From JBCDIQ01 sp039024295 (lineage in GTDB: Bacteria > Bacteroidota > Bacteroidia > J057): a stretch of DNA of 5,767 bases. Location: contig JBCDIQ010000364.1 of assembly GCA_039024295.1 (NCBI GenBank), forward strand, positions 1 through 5,767, in the 5' to 3' direction. The position numbers were made by a program, and so were the translations under genes. Below the pieces are notes generated by a model. The model saw only the letters and a list, made by a program, of their open reading frames with translations, was not told the origin of the DNA and searched no databases. This document shows, in pieces, positions 1 through 5,587 of this stretch; the first letter of the stretch is position 1, and the number at the start of each line of letters is the position of its first letter.

Positions 1-1
1 G

Positions 2-808
2 AACAATGATTGGTACGGGAGAAGAATTGACCAGACTAACCTCCGGGTGCTTTCCCCGCCTGCAAACGGTACGGCAACGGTATGGTCTGATACCCTGATC
101 AGGTACGAACCCAATCCTGATTTTTTCGGAACAGATACCTTTACCTACCTGCTTTTTGATAGTTTAAATGCGGCTATAGCGGACACAGCATGGGTTACAG
201 TGGTGGTGACGCCCGTGAATGATGCGCCTATTGCCACTCAGTTGGATACAATTGTAGCGAGGGTGACTGATCCAATCCTGGTAGACGTAGGGGAAGCCGT
301 TCTAAATGTTGAAAATGATGTATTGACCTTCGAATTTGATTCTCTTGTTGGTCCTGGAAGCTACATAAGAATGGGAATTCCACCGTTTAGTGGAGCCATA
401 TCTGTCTCCTTTGATTCGACTGCACTAGATGGAGATAGCTTGGTGATTCCCTACAAGGTCTGTGACCTGACGGTTATCCCTCCTGTCAATCTGTGTGATT
501 CTTCCAGGGTAGTTGTGTACTTCCGTCCTCAAATCACAAGTATCCATGATCGGGAAGAAAAAGAATGGATCATTTATCCCAACCCAGTAGAAGATAACCT
601 CACCATCCATGCTTCATCTGAGGAGCAAATAAGGAAAGTCAATTTTCTGCTCACAAACGCCCAAGGACAAGAAGTTTGGTCCCTTTCGCCTGAAGCCGCG
701 AATCATGTGCGTATTCCTATGGCGAATTTGCCCCAAGGTATCTACTTCCTAAGAATAGTAGATGATGGCCGGATTTTTTCCAGGAAGGTCGTTAAAGCCG
801 GGTTGTGA
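2..808 (+). CDS. Secreted adhesin-like protein with Ig/cadherin-like repeats and T9SS sorting domain (3' part only)
   Basis: The frame is open from the left edge of the window, so this is the last 268 residues of a longer gene. A GTG at position 47 is in frame but is not a convincing start, because typical domain sequence continues upstream of it. Residues about 1-75 look like the end of a bacterial Ig-like/cadherin-like repeat: a PANGTATV strand, then the NPDFFGTDTFTY motif, then a closing VNDAPIA linker at about 72-78. Residues about 79-180 look like a second, more divergent beta-sandwich module. The last 80 residues (about 189-268) form a type A T9SS C-terminal sorting domain: YPNP near its start, then NAQGQEV, LPQGIYFLRI and a final KVV segment. 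Such proteins are carried across the outer membrane by T9SS and fixed to the surface or released. The gene ends 16 bp from the convergent neighbour with no hairpin between them. The adhesion role is inferred from domain type only. Confidence 0.88.
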   Translation, partial: NNDWYGRRIDQTNLRVLSPPANGTATVWSDTLIRYEPNPDFFGTDTFTYLLFDSLNAAIADTAWVTVVVTPVNDAPIATQLDTIVARVTDPILVDVGEAVLNVENDVLTFEFDSLVGPGSYIRMGIPPFSGAISVSFDSTALDGDSLVIPYKVCDLTVIPPVNLCDSSRVVVYFRPQITSIHDREEKEWIIYPNPVEDNLTIHASSEEQIRKVNFLLTNAQGQEVWSLSPEAANHVRIPMANLPQGIYFLRIVDDGRIFSRKVVKAGL

Positions 809-824
809 GAAGCTAAAGGATGAT

Positions 825-1865
825 TCAGAAGGCGCATCCTCCTGGGGGTTTAAGCCCAAGCCCAAGAAAGTATCTTCCACAATCGGTAAAATGGACAGGT
901 ACTTGGTCTACTGCAATGGCCCCTATGATCCCAACCGTTCTCCGGTTACCGGTCAAATTGGTGTATTCTGGCCGATAGGTGTTCAGGTTAAGGAATCGCG
1001 GATCATTTGCTCGAATGTAGTTGTAAAGGGCAGAATCTACTGCTGTAATTTCCACCTGTATGCTTCGCGCTACTCGATCAGCCGGACCACATAGGGGAAA
1101 GGTAGCATAAGAATACCTGTTGTTGGTGTCTGAAAGTGCAGACTTAAACGTGCTAAGGACGCTTCCTTTGCTAATTTGATAGCAAAGGTTACCGGAAGAG
1201 CCTGCTCCACACCCTTTGTTACTCGAAAAAAGTCGAGTGGGACCAAATGAAATACGCTTAGGCTGGCCATTTTCTCTGTAGTTAAATACAACCCTTAGCT
1301 CGTATCCCAGGGCTTTATCTTTATCAATAGGGGTCCGGCTTTTCTGAAATTTTATGGCTACGCTGTCCTCAAACGCAATGTTGCTAAGACACCCTGATCC
1401 TTGCAACATAGGGAAATTTGGCTCTGTAATGCGTGGAACACCCGGTAATGTGACCTGGCCCTTTATGTCCAAGCTATCCTGAGCATCCTGAATCCTGACT
1501 TGGTAGGTTGCTCCGGGTTTTAGGCTGTTTGGTCCCTTGGTCGAAAAGGCATAAAGGGTCATTTCTGGAGAGAAATCTCCATCTGGTTCCCTTTGACCTT
1601 TGACCTCTTCAGCTTTGAGGGATACCTCTCCTCCCTTAAGGGTTACAGTAAGCCCGGGAACAGTGACGTCATTTGTGGCTGCATACTCCAATGCATCCCC
1701 TTCCACCTGGAAGACTTTTGAAATTCGAACATATTGAACACTGTCCTCAGCGTTAAGGATGCCATAAACCGCCCAGATTTCTTCATAGGGAGCATTGATT
1801 TCAAATTTCTCCGTGCAGCTCCATGATACAATACATACTATGCTGATTACAAGGGCTTTTCTCAT
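825..1865 (-). CDS. DUF4249-type outer-membrane lipoprotein
   Basis: This 346-residue protein starts with a short signal peptide ending in SWSC, so Cys17 is the likely lipidated residue; the lipobox is loose, as is common in Bacteroidota. The segment at about 30-52 (IWAVYGILNAEDSVQYVRIS) closely resembles the conserved N-terminal block of DUF4249 proteins. It is followed by beta-rich sequence with a GATYQVRI strand near residues 118-125. The length fits the family, and several cysteines in the C-terminal half, including two in the last 20 residues, could form disulfides. DUF4249 proteins are poorly characterised envelope lipoproteins often found beside TonB-dependent receptors; no receptor is visible here. 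The ATG at 1863-1865 is a good start directly before the signal peptide. Transcription is probably separate from the upstream lipoprotein gene, since an 82 bp gap with a candidate promoter lies between them. Function is unknown; the family assignment is from memory of its motifs. Confidence 0.78.
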   Translation of the reverse strand: MRKALVISIVCIVSWSCTEKFEINAPYEEIWAVYGILNAEDSVQYVRISKVFQVEGDALEYAATNDVTVPGLTVTLKGGEVSLKAEEVKGQREPDGDFSPEMTLYAFSTKGPNSLKPGATYQVRIQDAQDSLDIKGQVTLPGVPRITEPNFPMLQGSGCLSNIAFEDSVAIKFQKSRTPIDKDKALGYELRVVFNYRENGQPKRISFGPTRLFSSNKGCGAGSSGNLCYQISKGSVLSTFKSALSDTNNRYSYATFPLCGPADRVARSIQVEITAVDSALYNYIRANDPRFLNLNTYRPEYTNLTGNRRTVGIIGAIAVDQVPVHFTDCGRYFLGLGLKPPGGCAF

Positions 1866-1893
1866 GATACAGGACAGATTGAAGGCTATATTT

Positions 1894-1924
1894 CAAAATA
1901 GGAAATTGTCAACTGCAAGGCAAA
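1894..1924 (-). promoter_or_regulatory. Candidate promoter for the DUF4249-type gene
   Basis: Reading the minus strand, TTTG (1921-1924) is followed after 20 bp by TATTTTG (1894-1900). This is one base short of the Bacteroidota -7 box TAnnTTTG at about the usual spacing from a -33 TTTG. An alternative overlapping reading is a sigma70-like TTGACA (1907-1912) with TATAGC (1885-1890) 16 bp away. Either would start transcription a short distance before the ATG at 1865. The match is imperfect, so this is tentative. Confidence 0.3.
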
Positions 1925-1947
1925 CAGCCGGCTAAATGATTGTTTTA

Positions 1948-2475
1948 TTATTCACATAAATCGCCTTGTGGGTCATCGCAAATCTGAAAATCCCAAAACG
2001 TATTCAACGTATTAATTCCTTCGTACTCAAAAAACTGGATTTGTGACAAACGGCTGTTAAAAAACTGCAGGTTCCCAAATAGGTAGCAGTTGTTTTCACA
2101 GTACAGCATACCTTCGGGAAACCAGCTTAAATCGGAATCAAAATATACATCATAGCTGTCTGGGTCTCCTGTTTCAAACATCTGGTACAACCCTCTTCTT
2201 CTGCCTAGTGGGTCAAGGGGATAAGTTTGAGGATAATAGATGCTTAATTCGTATTCCCCATTTGCTTCAAAGCGACAATACAATATCAAGTCATTCCATT
2301 GGTTGCTTCCTTCATAAACCGTTCTTAAAGAAGACATAATCAGCTGATAGCGTACTTCCCCACCTCCTAGCCTGATAGGTTCAGGTGTACGTTCAGTTAT
2401 GTTATCCCGGTTGCATCCCGGCAAAAGGAAGGTTGCTCCAATGAAAAGGAAACAAATGGTTCGTACTGTTTTCAT
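1948..2475 (-). CDS. Hypothetical lipoprotein, no family recognised
   Basis: This 175-residue protein has a clear lipoprotein signal: positively charged MKTVR, a hydrophobic stretch at about 7-18, then LLPGC with Cys21 as the lipidation site. The mature part is rich in Tyr, Phe and acidic residues, suggesting a small beta-rich envelope domain. Five cysteines follow the lipid-anchor Cys: a LYCRF motif, an LYCENNC pair and a CDDPQGDLC pair at the very C-terminus; the two close pairs suggest disulfides in an oxidising compartment. I do not recognise the family. It lies downstream of a strong terminator of the choice-anchor-V-like gene, so it probably has its own promoter in the roughly 40 bp before the ATG, although no convincing box was found there. 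It is followed in the same direction by the DUF4249-type lipoprotein gene. The ATG at 2473-2475 is the natural start because it directly begins the signal peptide. Confidence 0.8.
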   Translation of the reverse strand: MKTVRTICFLFIGATFLLPGCNRDNITERTPEPIRLGGGEVRYQLIMSSLRTVYEGSNQWNDLILYCRFEANGEYELSIYYPQTYPLDPLGRRRGLYQMFETGDPDSYDVYFDSDLSWFPEGMLYCENNCYLFGNLQFFNSRLSQIQFFEYEGINTLNTFWDFQICDDPQGDLCE

Positions 2476-2513
2476 GCGGATAAAAAATGATATTTCAGAT
2501 CTTGTACCAAAGG

Positions 2514-2551
2514 AAAAACAAAAATGCCGGACCTAATGTTGGATCCGGCAT
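2514..2551 (-). terminator. Rho-independent terminator after the choice-anchor-V-like gene
   Basis: On the minus strand, 15 bp after the TAA of the gene at 2567-3412, an 8-bp perfect stem (ATGCCGGA at 2544-2551 with TCCGGCAT at 2524-2531) encloses a 12-nt loop. It is followed by an interrupted T-run (TTTT, G, TTTTT) at 2514-2523. Orientation and position fit termination of the leftward transcript, separating it from the lipoprotein gene. No T-run follows on the plus strand. Confidence 0.85.
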
Positions 2552-2566
2552 CTTTATAAAAGGAGG

Positions 2567-3412
2567 TTATTGTACCAATACCTTGTGAAAAGCGGACTGA
2601 TTGCCAGCAGTTACTTGCAGCAAATACAGCCCAGGTACCAATTCTTCGGTAGGAACAGTTAGTTGCAGGTTTCCTGAAACCAGTTCTTGTGTTTCTTGGT
2701 ATACTTCCTGACCCTTGAGGGTACGAAGCTGAATGGCGATACCCGTGGCGGTTAGCAGGTCCAAGCGCACCTGGAAGGCTTCATGTGCAGGATTGGGGTA
2801 AACGGCCCAGTCCGCTACATGTCTCAAGCCATCAAGAGACATGGCGGGTGCTTCAGGTATTTCCAGGGTACGGGTGTATACCAGGTCCCCTCCATTATTT
2901 CCATTTCCATTTGCCGCCATCATGGCTGCATACAGGGTTACAGCACCTTCTCCGGTTGCAGGGGCGGTCCAGTCAAATGACCAGGAAGCACTGTTATTTT
3001 GATCAATGCCACCACGAGCGTGGGTAACATATTGTTTGGTACCCGAATTTAATCGGGTCCTGGTATTTTGGGTAATGGTGACGTTGCCAGCATTGGCATT
3101 ATTGGCGTTGGCAAGGACAACTGCCTGGAAACCAAAACGAGGACGGCCCGATTGGGCGACGTTAACTGTCATGGTGTAGGTCATGCCAGGGGTGTATCCT
3201 TCAGGAGGTATAGTGGTGGATAAGCCAGCTGTGCCTGAGCCCGAGTTGGTCGAACCTCCATGGCAACTGGCATTGGCACATGTGGTGAAGGTATCTCCGG
3301 GTGCCCCAGCAGACCCAGAAGGTGCACCGCCTGAGTTGGAGACCAGTTCAGACATACAGCAAAATGACAATGCCATCAAAATAGCGTAAAATGGGTAACG
3401 GTAATTCATCAT
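2567..3412 (-). CDS. Secreted choice-anchor-V/Reeler-like protein with CX4CH motif and T9SS sorting domain
   Basis: I place the start at the ATG at 3410-3412, giving 281 residues; a TTG at 3421 would add three residues and is less likely. Residues 1-25 form a signal peptide (MMNYRYPF, then a hydrophobic stretch). Just after it comes SGGAPSGSAGAPGD, then a CANASCHGG segment with C45, C50 and H51, a CX4CH motif. A GAPxG..GAPG lead followed by a cysteine/CH motif is typical of choice-anchor-V proteins, usually with CX2CH. The middle (about 65-190) is a beta-sandwich of Reeler-like type (YTPGMTYTMTVNV, FGFQAVVL, SWSFDWTAP, VTLYAAMMAANGNG). The last roughly 80 residues are a T9SS sorting domain (WAVYPNPAHEAF, LKGQEVYQE, LVPGLYLLQV, KVLVQ). 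It should be exported through Sec and then T9SS. Whether CX4CH binds heme is unknown. A strong terminator follows the gene. Family call is moderately sure, secretion very sure. Confidence 0.85.
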   Translation of the reverse strand: MMNYRYPFYAILMALSFCCMSELVSNSGGAPSGSAGAPGDTFTTCANASCHGGSTNSGSGTAGLSTTIPPEGYTPGMTYTMTVNVAQSGRPRFGFQAVVLANANNANAGNVTITQNTRTRLNSGTKQYVTHARGGIDQNNSASWSFDWTAPATGEGAVTLYAAMMAANGNGNNGGDLVYTRTLEIPEAPAMSLDGLRHVADWAVYPNPAHEAFQVRLDLLTATGIAIQLRTLKGQEVYQETQELVSGNLQLTVPTEELVPGLYLLQVTAGNQSAFHKVLVQ

Positions 3413-3505
3413 GACAAACAATTGTGGTTTTTTTAGAAAAGCCCCAGGAGTGAGGGATTGTTTGTATAACCAAACATCTATTTCTTCCGTTGCCTGAACT
3501 TTTCG

Positions 3506-4264
3506 TTAAAATCCGTCATATACCCCTAGCCCGAATAGGCTGAAGTCGTATTTTACGGGATCTTCCGGGGAAAAAACCTTCAGGTTATCAGTTAACTCTA
3601 CTACTGCTTTCCAGTCATTTTGCTTACGGGTCAACAGCCCGAGTTTTCTTGCGACTTTGGCTGTATGAACATCAAGTGGGCACAAGAGTTGAGAAGGCGC
3701 CAGCCCTTTCCATATCCCAAAATCAACGCCTCTCTTGTCGCTTCGAACCATCCACCTGAGGTACATGTTGAGGCGCTTTGCAGATGAGCCTTTGGCAGGG
3801 TTGGCGAGGTGTTTATGGGTGCGTTGTGGGAACACGGGATGAGTGCTCAGAACAGTTCGAAGGTTGACGAGTCCCTCATATACCGTAGGGCCTTTAGTGA
3901 GCAGTGCTTCCAATCCGCCTTCTTGCTGATAGGCCATTCGAAGGCTTAGCACCAAGGCATATGCATCTTGCTCGTTGAAGGTTCTGTGTACAAATCCAGA
4001 TAACCGATTAAGATCCTCCTCCTCTGCTGCCATGACGAAATCATAAGGGGCCATGTCCATCCGTTCCATCAGGCTTTGGGCATTACGGATGATCATATTT
4101 CGCCTGCCCCAAGCGATCAAGGCCGAAAAAAATCCAGCGATTTCTATGTCTTCCTTCCGCTGAAATTGATGGGGAATAGAGATCGGATCCTCAGCGATAA
4201 AGTCAGGGGTATTGTATTGGCTGTACTTGAGTTCGAGGAAATCTTTTAATTCGGATGGAGACAC
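3506..4264 (-). CDS. TIGR02757/DUF2400 family protein, HhH-GPD glycosylase-like
   Basis: This 252-residue cytoplasmic protein (no signal, no membrane span) carries the marks of the TIGR02757/DUF2400 family: DPISIPHQF at 26-34, KEDIEIAGFFSALIAWGRR at 37-55, a RLNMYLRWMVR helix at about 164-174, DFGIW near 181-185, and PLDVHTAKVARKLGLL at 196-211. Family members are usually about this long. Function is not established. I infer similarity to HhH-GPD DNA glycosylases, since PLDVHTAKVAR resembles the VDTHxxRV helix that carries the catalytic Asp (Asp198 here). The start is GTG at 4262-4264: an in-frame TAA (4283-4285) lies seven codons upstream, no ATG occurs between, and the family N-terminus begins right after. 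The upstream 125 bp consists largely of a heptad repeat that overlaps the start codon. The gene may be co-transcribed with the zinc-finger gene upstream, as no promoter or terminator was found between them. Confidence 0.9.
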   Translation of the reverse strand: MSPSELKDFLELKYSQYNTPDFIAEDPISIPHQFQRKEDIEIAGFFSALIAWGRRNMIIRNAQSLMERMDMAPYDFVMAAEEEDLNRLSGFVHRTFNEQDAYALVLSLRMAYQQEGGLEALLTKGPTVYEGLVNLRTVLSTHPVFPQRTHKHLANPAKGSSAKRLNMYLRWMVRSDKRGVDFGIWKGLAPSQLLCPLDVHTAKVARKLGLLTRKQNDWKAVVELTDNLKVFSPEDPVKYDFSLFGLGVYDGF

Positions 4265-4377
4265 ATGTTGAGAGTTATCGGTTTACAGTGTTTGGTTTAC
4301 AGTACTCAGTACTCAGTACTCAGTATTCAGTTTTTCAGTAACTTACTTTTCTGTCAACTGAGAACCGTAAACTGGCT
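4262..4377. repeat. Heptameric (7-bp) tandem repeat with inverted right arm
   Basis: On the plus strand the dinucleotide GT recurs at 4267, 4274, 4281, 4288, 4295, 4302, 4309, 4316, 4323 and 4330, exactly every 7 bp. Read on the minus strand the units are ACTGAAT, ACTGAGT three times, ACTGTAA, ACCAAAC, ACTGTAA, ACCGATA, ACTCTCA and ACATGTG; the last contains the GTG start of the neighbouring gene. After a 1-bp slip, GT occurs again at 4338. From 4350 to 4377 similar heptads appear in the opposite orientation on the plus strand: TCTGTCA, ACTGAGA, ACCGTAA, ACTGGCT. The tract fills nearly all of the 125 bp between the DUF2400 and zinc-finger genes. The three pure units contain the palindrome AGTACT (4301-4306, 4308-4313, 4315-4320). 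It resembles short heptamer repeats of other bacterial genomes in style only; its role is unknown. Confidence 0.9.
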
Positions 4378-4389
4378 ACCTTCCCAATA

Positions 4390-5466
4390 TCAGCTTTCTT
4401 TCAGGCCAAAGTACTTACCAGTTAATAGGGACTTTTGGGCAGCTAGGGTTTGCCCTTTGCTCAGTTGTTTCCAGTAATCAAATGGAAGCTTTTCCTGGTG
4501 GGTATTCCCGTCTTCCTCTTTGACTCTGATTAAATAGGTTTGGGTCTTTTTTCCTTCCCGCCAGTTTTTAGGCTCTTTATAAGTTTTGGTAGGCCAATTG
4601 GGTTGCTGGTCATTTCCGCTAGCCAGAAGCTTGTAGGATTGTTTGGCCACCCACTCTTTCACGGTATATTTGTATTTGGTTTTGTAGACAGGCACTTGGT
4701 CATAAACAGGTTCTTTGTAGGTTTCTTGCCGGGTCTCGTAAATTGGCCGAGAACAATACTTATCCTGGAAATATCCGTTTCCCATGTCTACTTGGCCGCA
4801 GACGTATCGTTCTGTACCTACCTGGACCTGGACATTTCGGGTTCGGGTTTCGTAGCCTCGAAGTACTTGGTTGTAGTGATGGACGGCCTGGAAGGACGAA
4901 ATGTTATATGCCCCTTTGGGGGTGTTCCAATCCTCCTTTTGGACGGGTTCAAAATGCTCCATCTGGATGGTTCGTTCCCATTCGAAGGCCACCACGTTTA
5001 CCTCTGTTCCTACAGGAATCTGGCTGAGGCCCCAAAAAGCCGCTACAAGAATAACCAGCCCTAAGATAATGGTGGGGGTTCGGTTTGGCCGGCGTTTGCC
5101 AAGCTGGCGAGCGCGTGTGTGGGGAGACTCCGGGGGCTGATCACCCATGCGTGGAACCTGGCCTGTTTCATAGGTTCGGGTCTGCAGGTCTACATCTTTG
5201 CTTAACTCATCTCGCGGATTTCCGCAGGATACGCACTCAGTATGGACAGCTTTATTCTGGGTATCACAATGGCCACAAATCCAGTCCACACCTGCTCGTG
5301 CTTCTCTTAGCTGATCTGCTTTTCGGACCAATTCTGCATCTTCTGGTAGGTAAAAACGAACATTTCGCGGCCGAGATGCACCACAGTTGGGACATTGTGT
5401 GTCCGGACCATAAATGGCCTTGGTACCACAAACTTTACAGTCCCATCTTCCTACGCGTACTGCCAT
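4390..5466 (-). CDS. Membrane-anchored protein with two N-terminal zinc fingers (second RanBP2-like)
   Basis: This 358-residue protein starts at the ATG at 5464-5466. Two four-cysteine fingers come first. Finger 1 is C10/C13 with C25/C28, preceded by Trp8. Finger 2 is W62-x-C64-x2-C67-x3-N71-x6-C78-x2-C81, an exact fit to the RanBP2-type pattern. A charged linker rich in Arg and Pro follows (about 86-131), then one membrane span at about 132-150. Basic residues just before the span place the fingers in the cytoplasm and residues 151-358 outside it. The C-terminal part has a WERTIQME segment at 163-170, an HHYNQVLRGYE segment at 196-206, a Cys pair (C223, C238) that could be a disulfide, and a Tyr/Pro-rich stretch at about 241-267 with repeated PIY/PVY motifs. 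I have no function for it. A candidate promoter lies 28 bp upstream. Long open frames on the opposite strand are shadows. Confidence 0.87.
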   Translation of the reverse strand: MAVRVGRWDCKVCGTKAIYGPDTQCPNCGASRPRNVRFYLPEDAELVRKADQLREARAGVDWICGHCDTQNKAVHTECVSCGNPRDELSKDVDLQTRTYETGQVPRMGDQPPESPHTRARQLGKRRPNRTPTIILGLVILVAAFWGLSQIPVGTEVNVVAFEWERTIQMEHFEPVQKEDWNTPKGAYNISSFQAVHHYNQVLRGYETRTRNVQVQVGTERYVCGQVDMGNGYFQDKYCSRPIYETRQETYKEPVYDQVPVYKTKYKYTVKEWVAKQSYKLLASGNDQQPNWPTKTYKEPKNWREGKKTQTYLIRVKEEDGNTHQEKLPFDYWKQLSKGQTLAAQKSLLTGKYFGLKES

Positions 5467-5494
5467 GAAGTGTTGTTGCAGATTTGGTGTAGAG

Positions 5495-5525
5495 GAAAAT
5501 TACAAAACCGATAGCAGAGAACAAA
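5495..5525 (-). promoter_or_regulatory. Candidate Bacteroidota-type promoter of the zinc-finger gene
   Basis: On the minus strand TTTG (5522-5525) is followed after exactly 19 bp by TAATTTTC (5495-5502). The Bacteroidota housekeeping consensus is TTTG, about 19 bp, TAnnTTTG, so only the last base of the -7 box differs. The box ends 28 bp before the ATG at 5466, implying a short leader of roughly 20 nt. It lies just past the terminator of the upstream gene, the expected place for a new transcription unit. Confidence 0.5.
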
Positions 5526-5534
5526 TGTTGAAAC

Positions 5535-5566
5535 AAAAAAGCCCAAATACCACAGGCATTTGGGCT
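5535..5566 (-). terminator. Rho-independent terminator after the lipocalin-like gene
   Basis: On the minus strand a perfect 9-bp stem (AGCCCAAAT at 5558-5566 with ATTTGGGCT at 5540-5548) encloses a 9-nt loop that could add a CC/GG pair. It is followed by a run of T (plus-strand A at 5535-5540) and then GTTT. It begins about 20 bp after the TAA of the gene at 5588-5767 and reads in the same direction. No T-run follows on the plus strand. Confidence 0.88.
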
Positions 5567-5587
5567 AACGGAAATTTGATATCTGGT

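Noticed and set aside
845..868. G-run and C-run (GGGGGTTTAAGCCC) near the end of the DUF4249-type gene, considered as a terminator
   Set aside because: It is inside the coding sequence (GLGLKPPGG codons), the stem is short with a mismatch, and no T-run follows on either strand.
762..1094. Plus-strand frame of 110 codons spanning the convergent junction
   Set aside because: It overlaps the T9SS sorting domain in another frame and runs antisense to the DUF4249-type gene; no domain or start signal.
2556..2570. AAGGAGGT, a perfect Shine-Dalgarno-like string on the plus strand
   Set aside because: The following frame from TTG is only about 30 codons and antisense to the end of a real gene; Bacteroidota rarely use such sites.
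3459..3476. TGTTTG/CAAACA hairpin between the DUF2400 and choice-anchor-V-like genes
   Set aside because: A 6-bp A/T-rich stem with no following T-run, so not supported as a terminator; no promoter box could be fitted to it either.
4262..4377. CRISPR array interpretation of the 7-bp repeats
   Set aside because: Units are contiguous 7-mers without spacers, far shorter than CRISPR repeats, and no cas gene is present.
4540..5064. Long plus-strand open frame (174 codons) opposite the zinc-finger gene
   Set aside because: It lies wholly antisense to a gene with clear zinc fingers and a membrane span; its translation has no recognisable domain and looks like a shadow frame.
5085..5468. Plus-strand open frame of 127 codons
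   Set aside because: Antisense to the zinc-finger coding region; its His/Leu/Cys-rich translation mirrors the Cys codons of the real gene.
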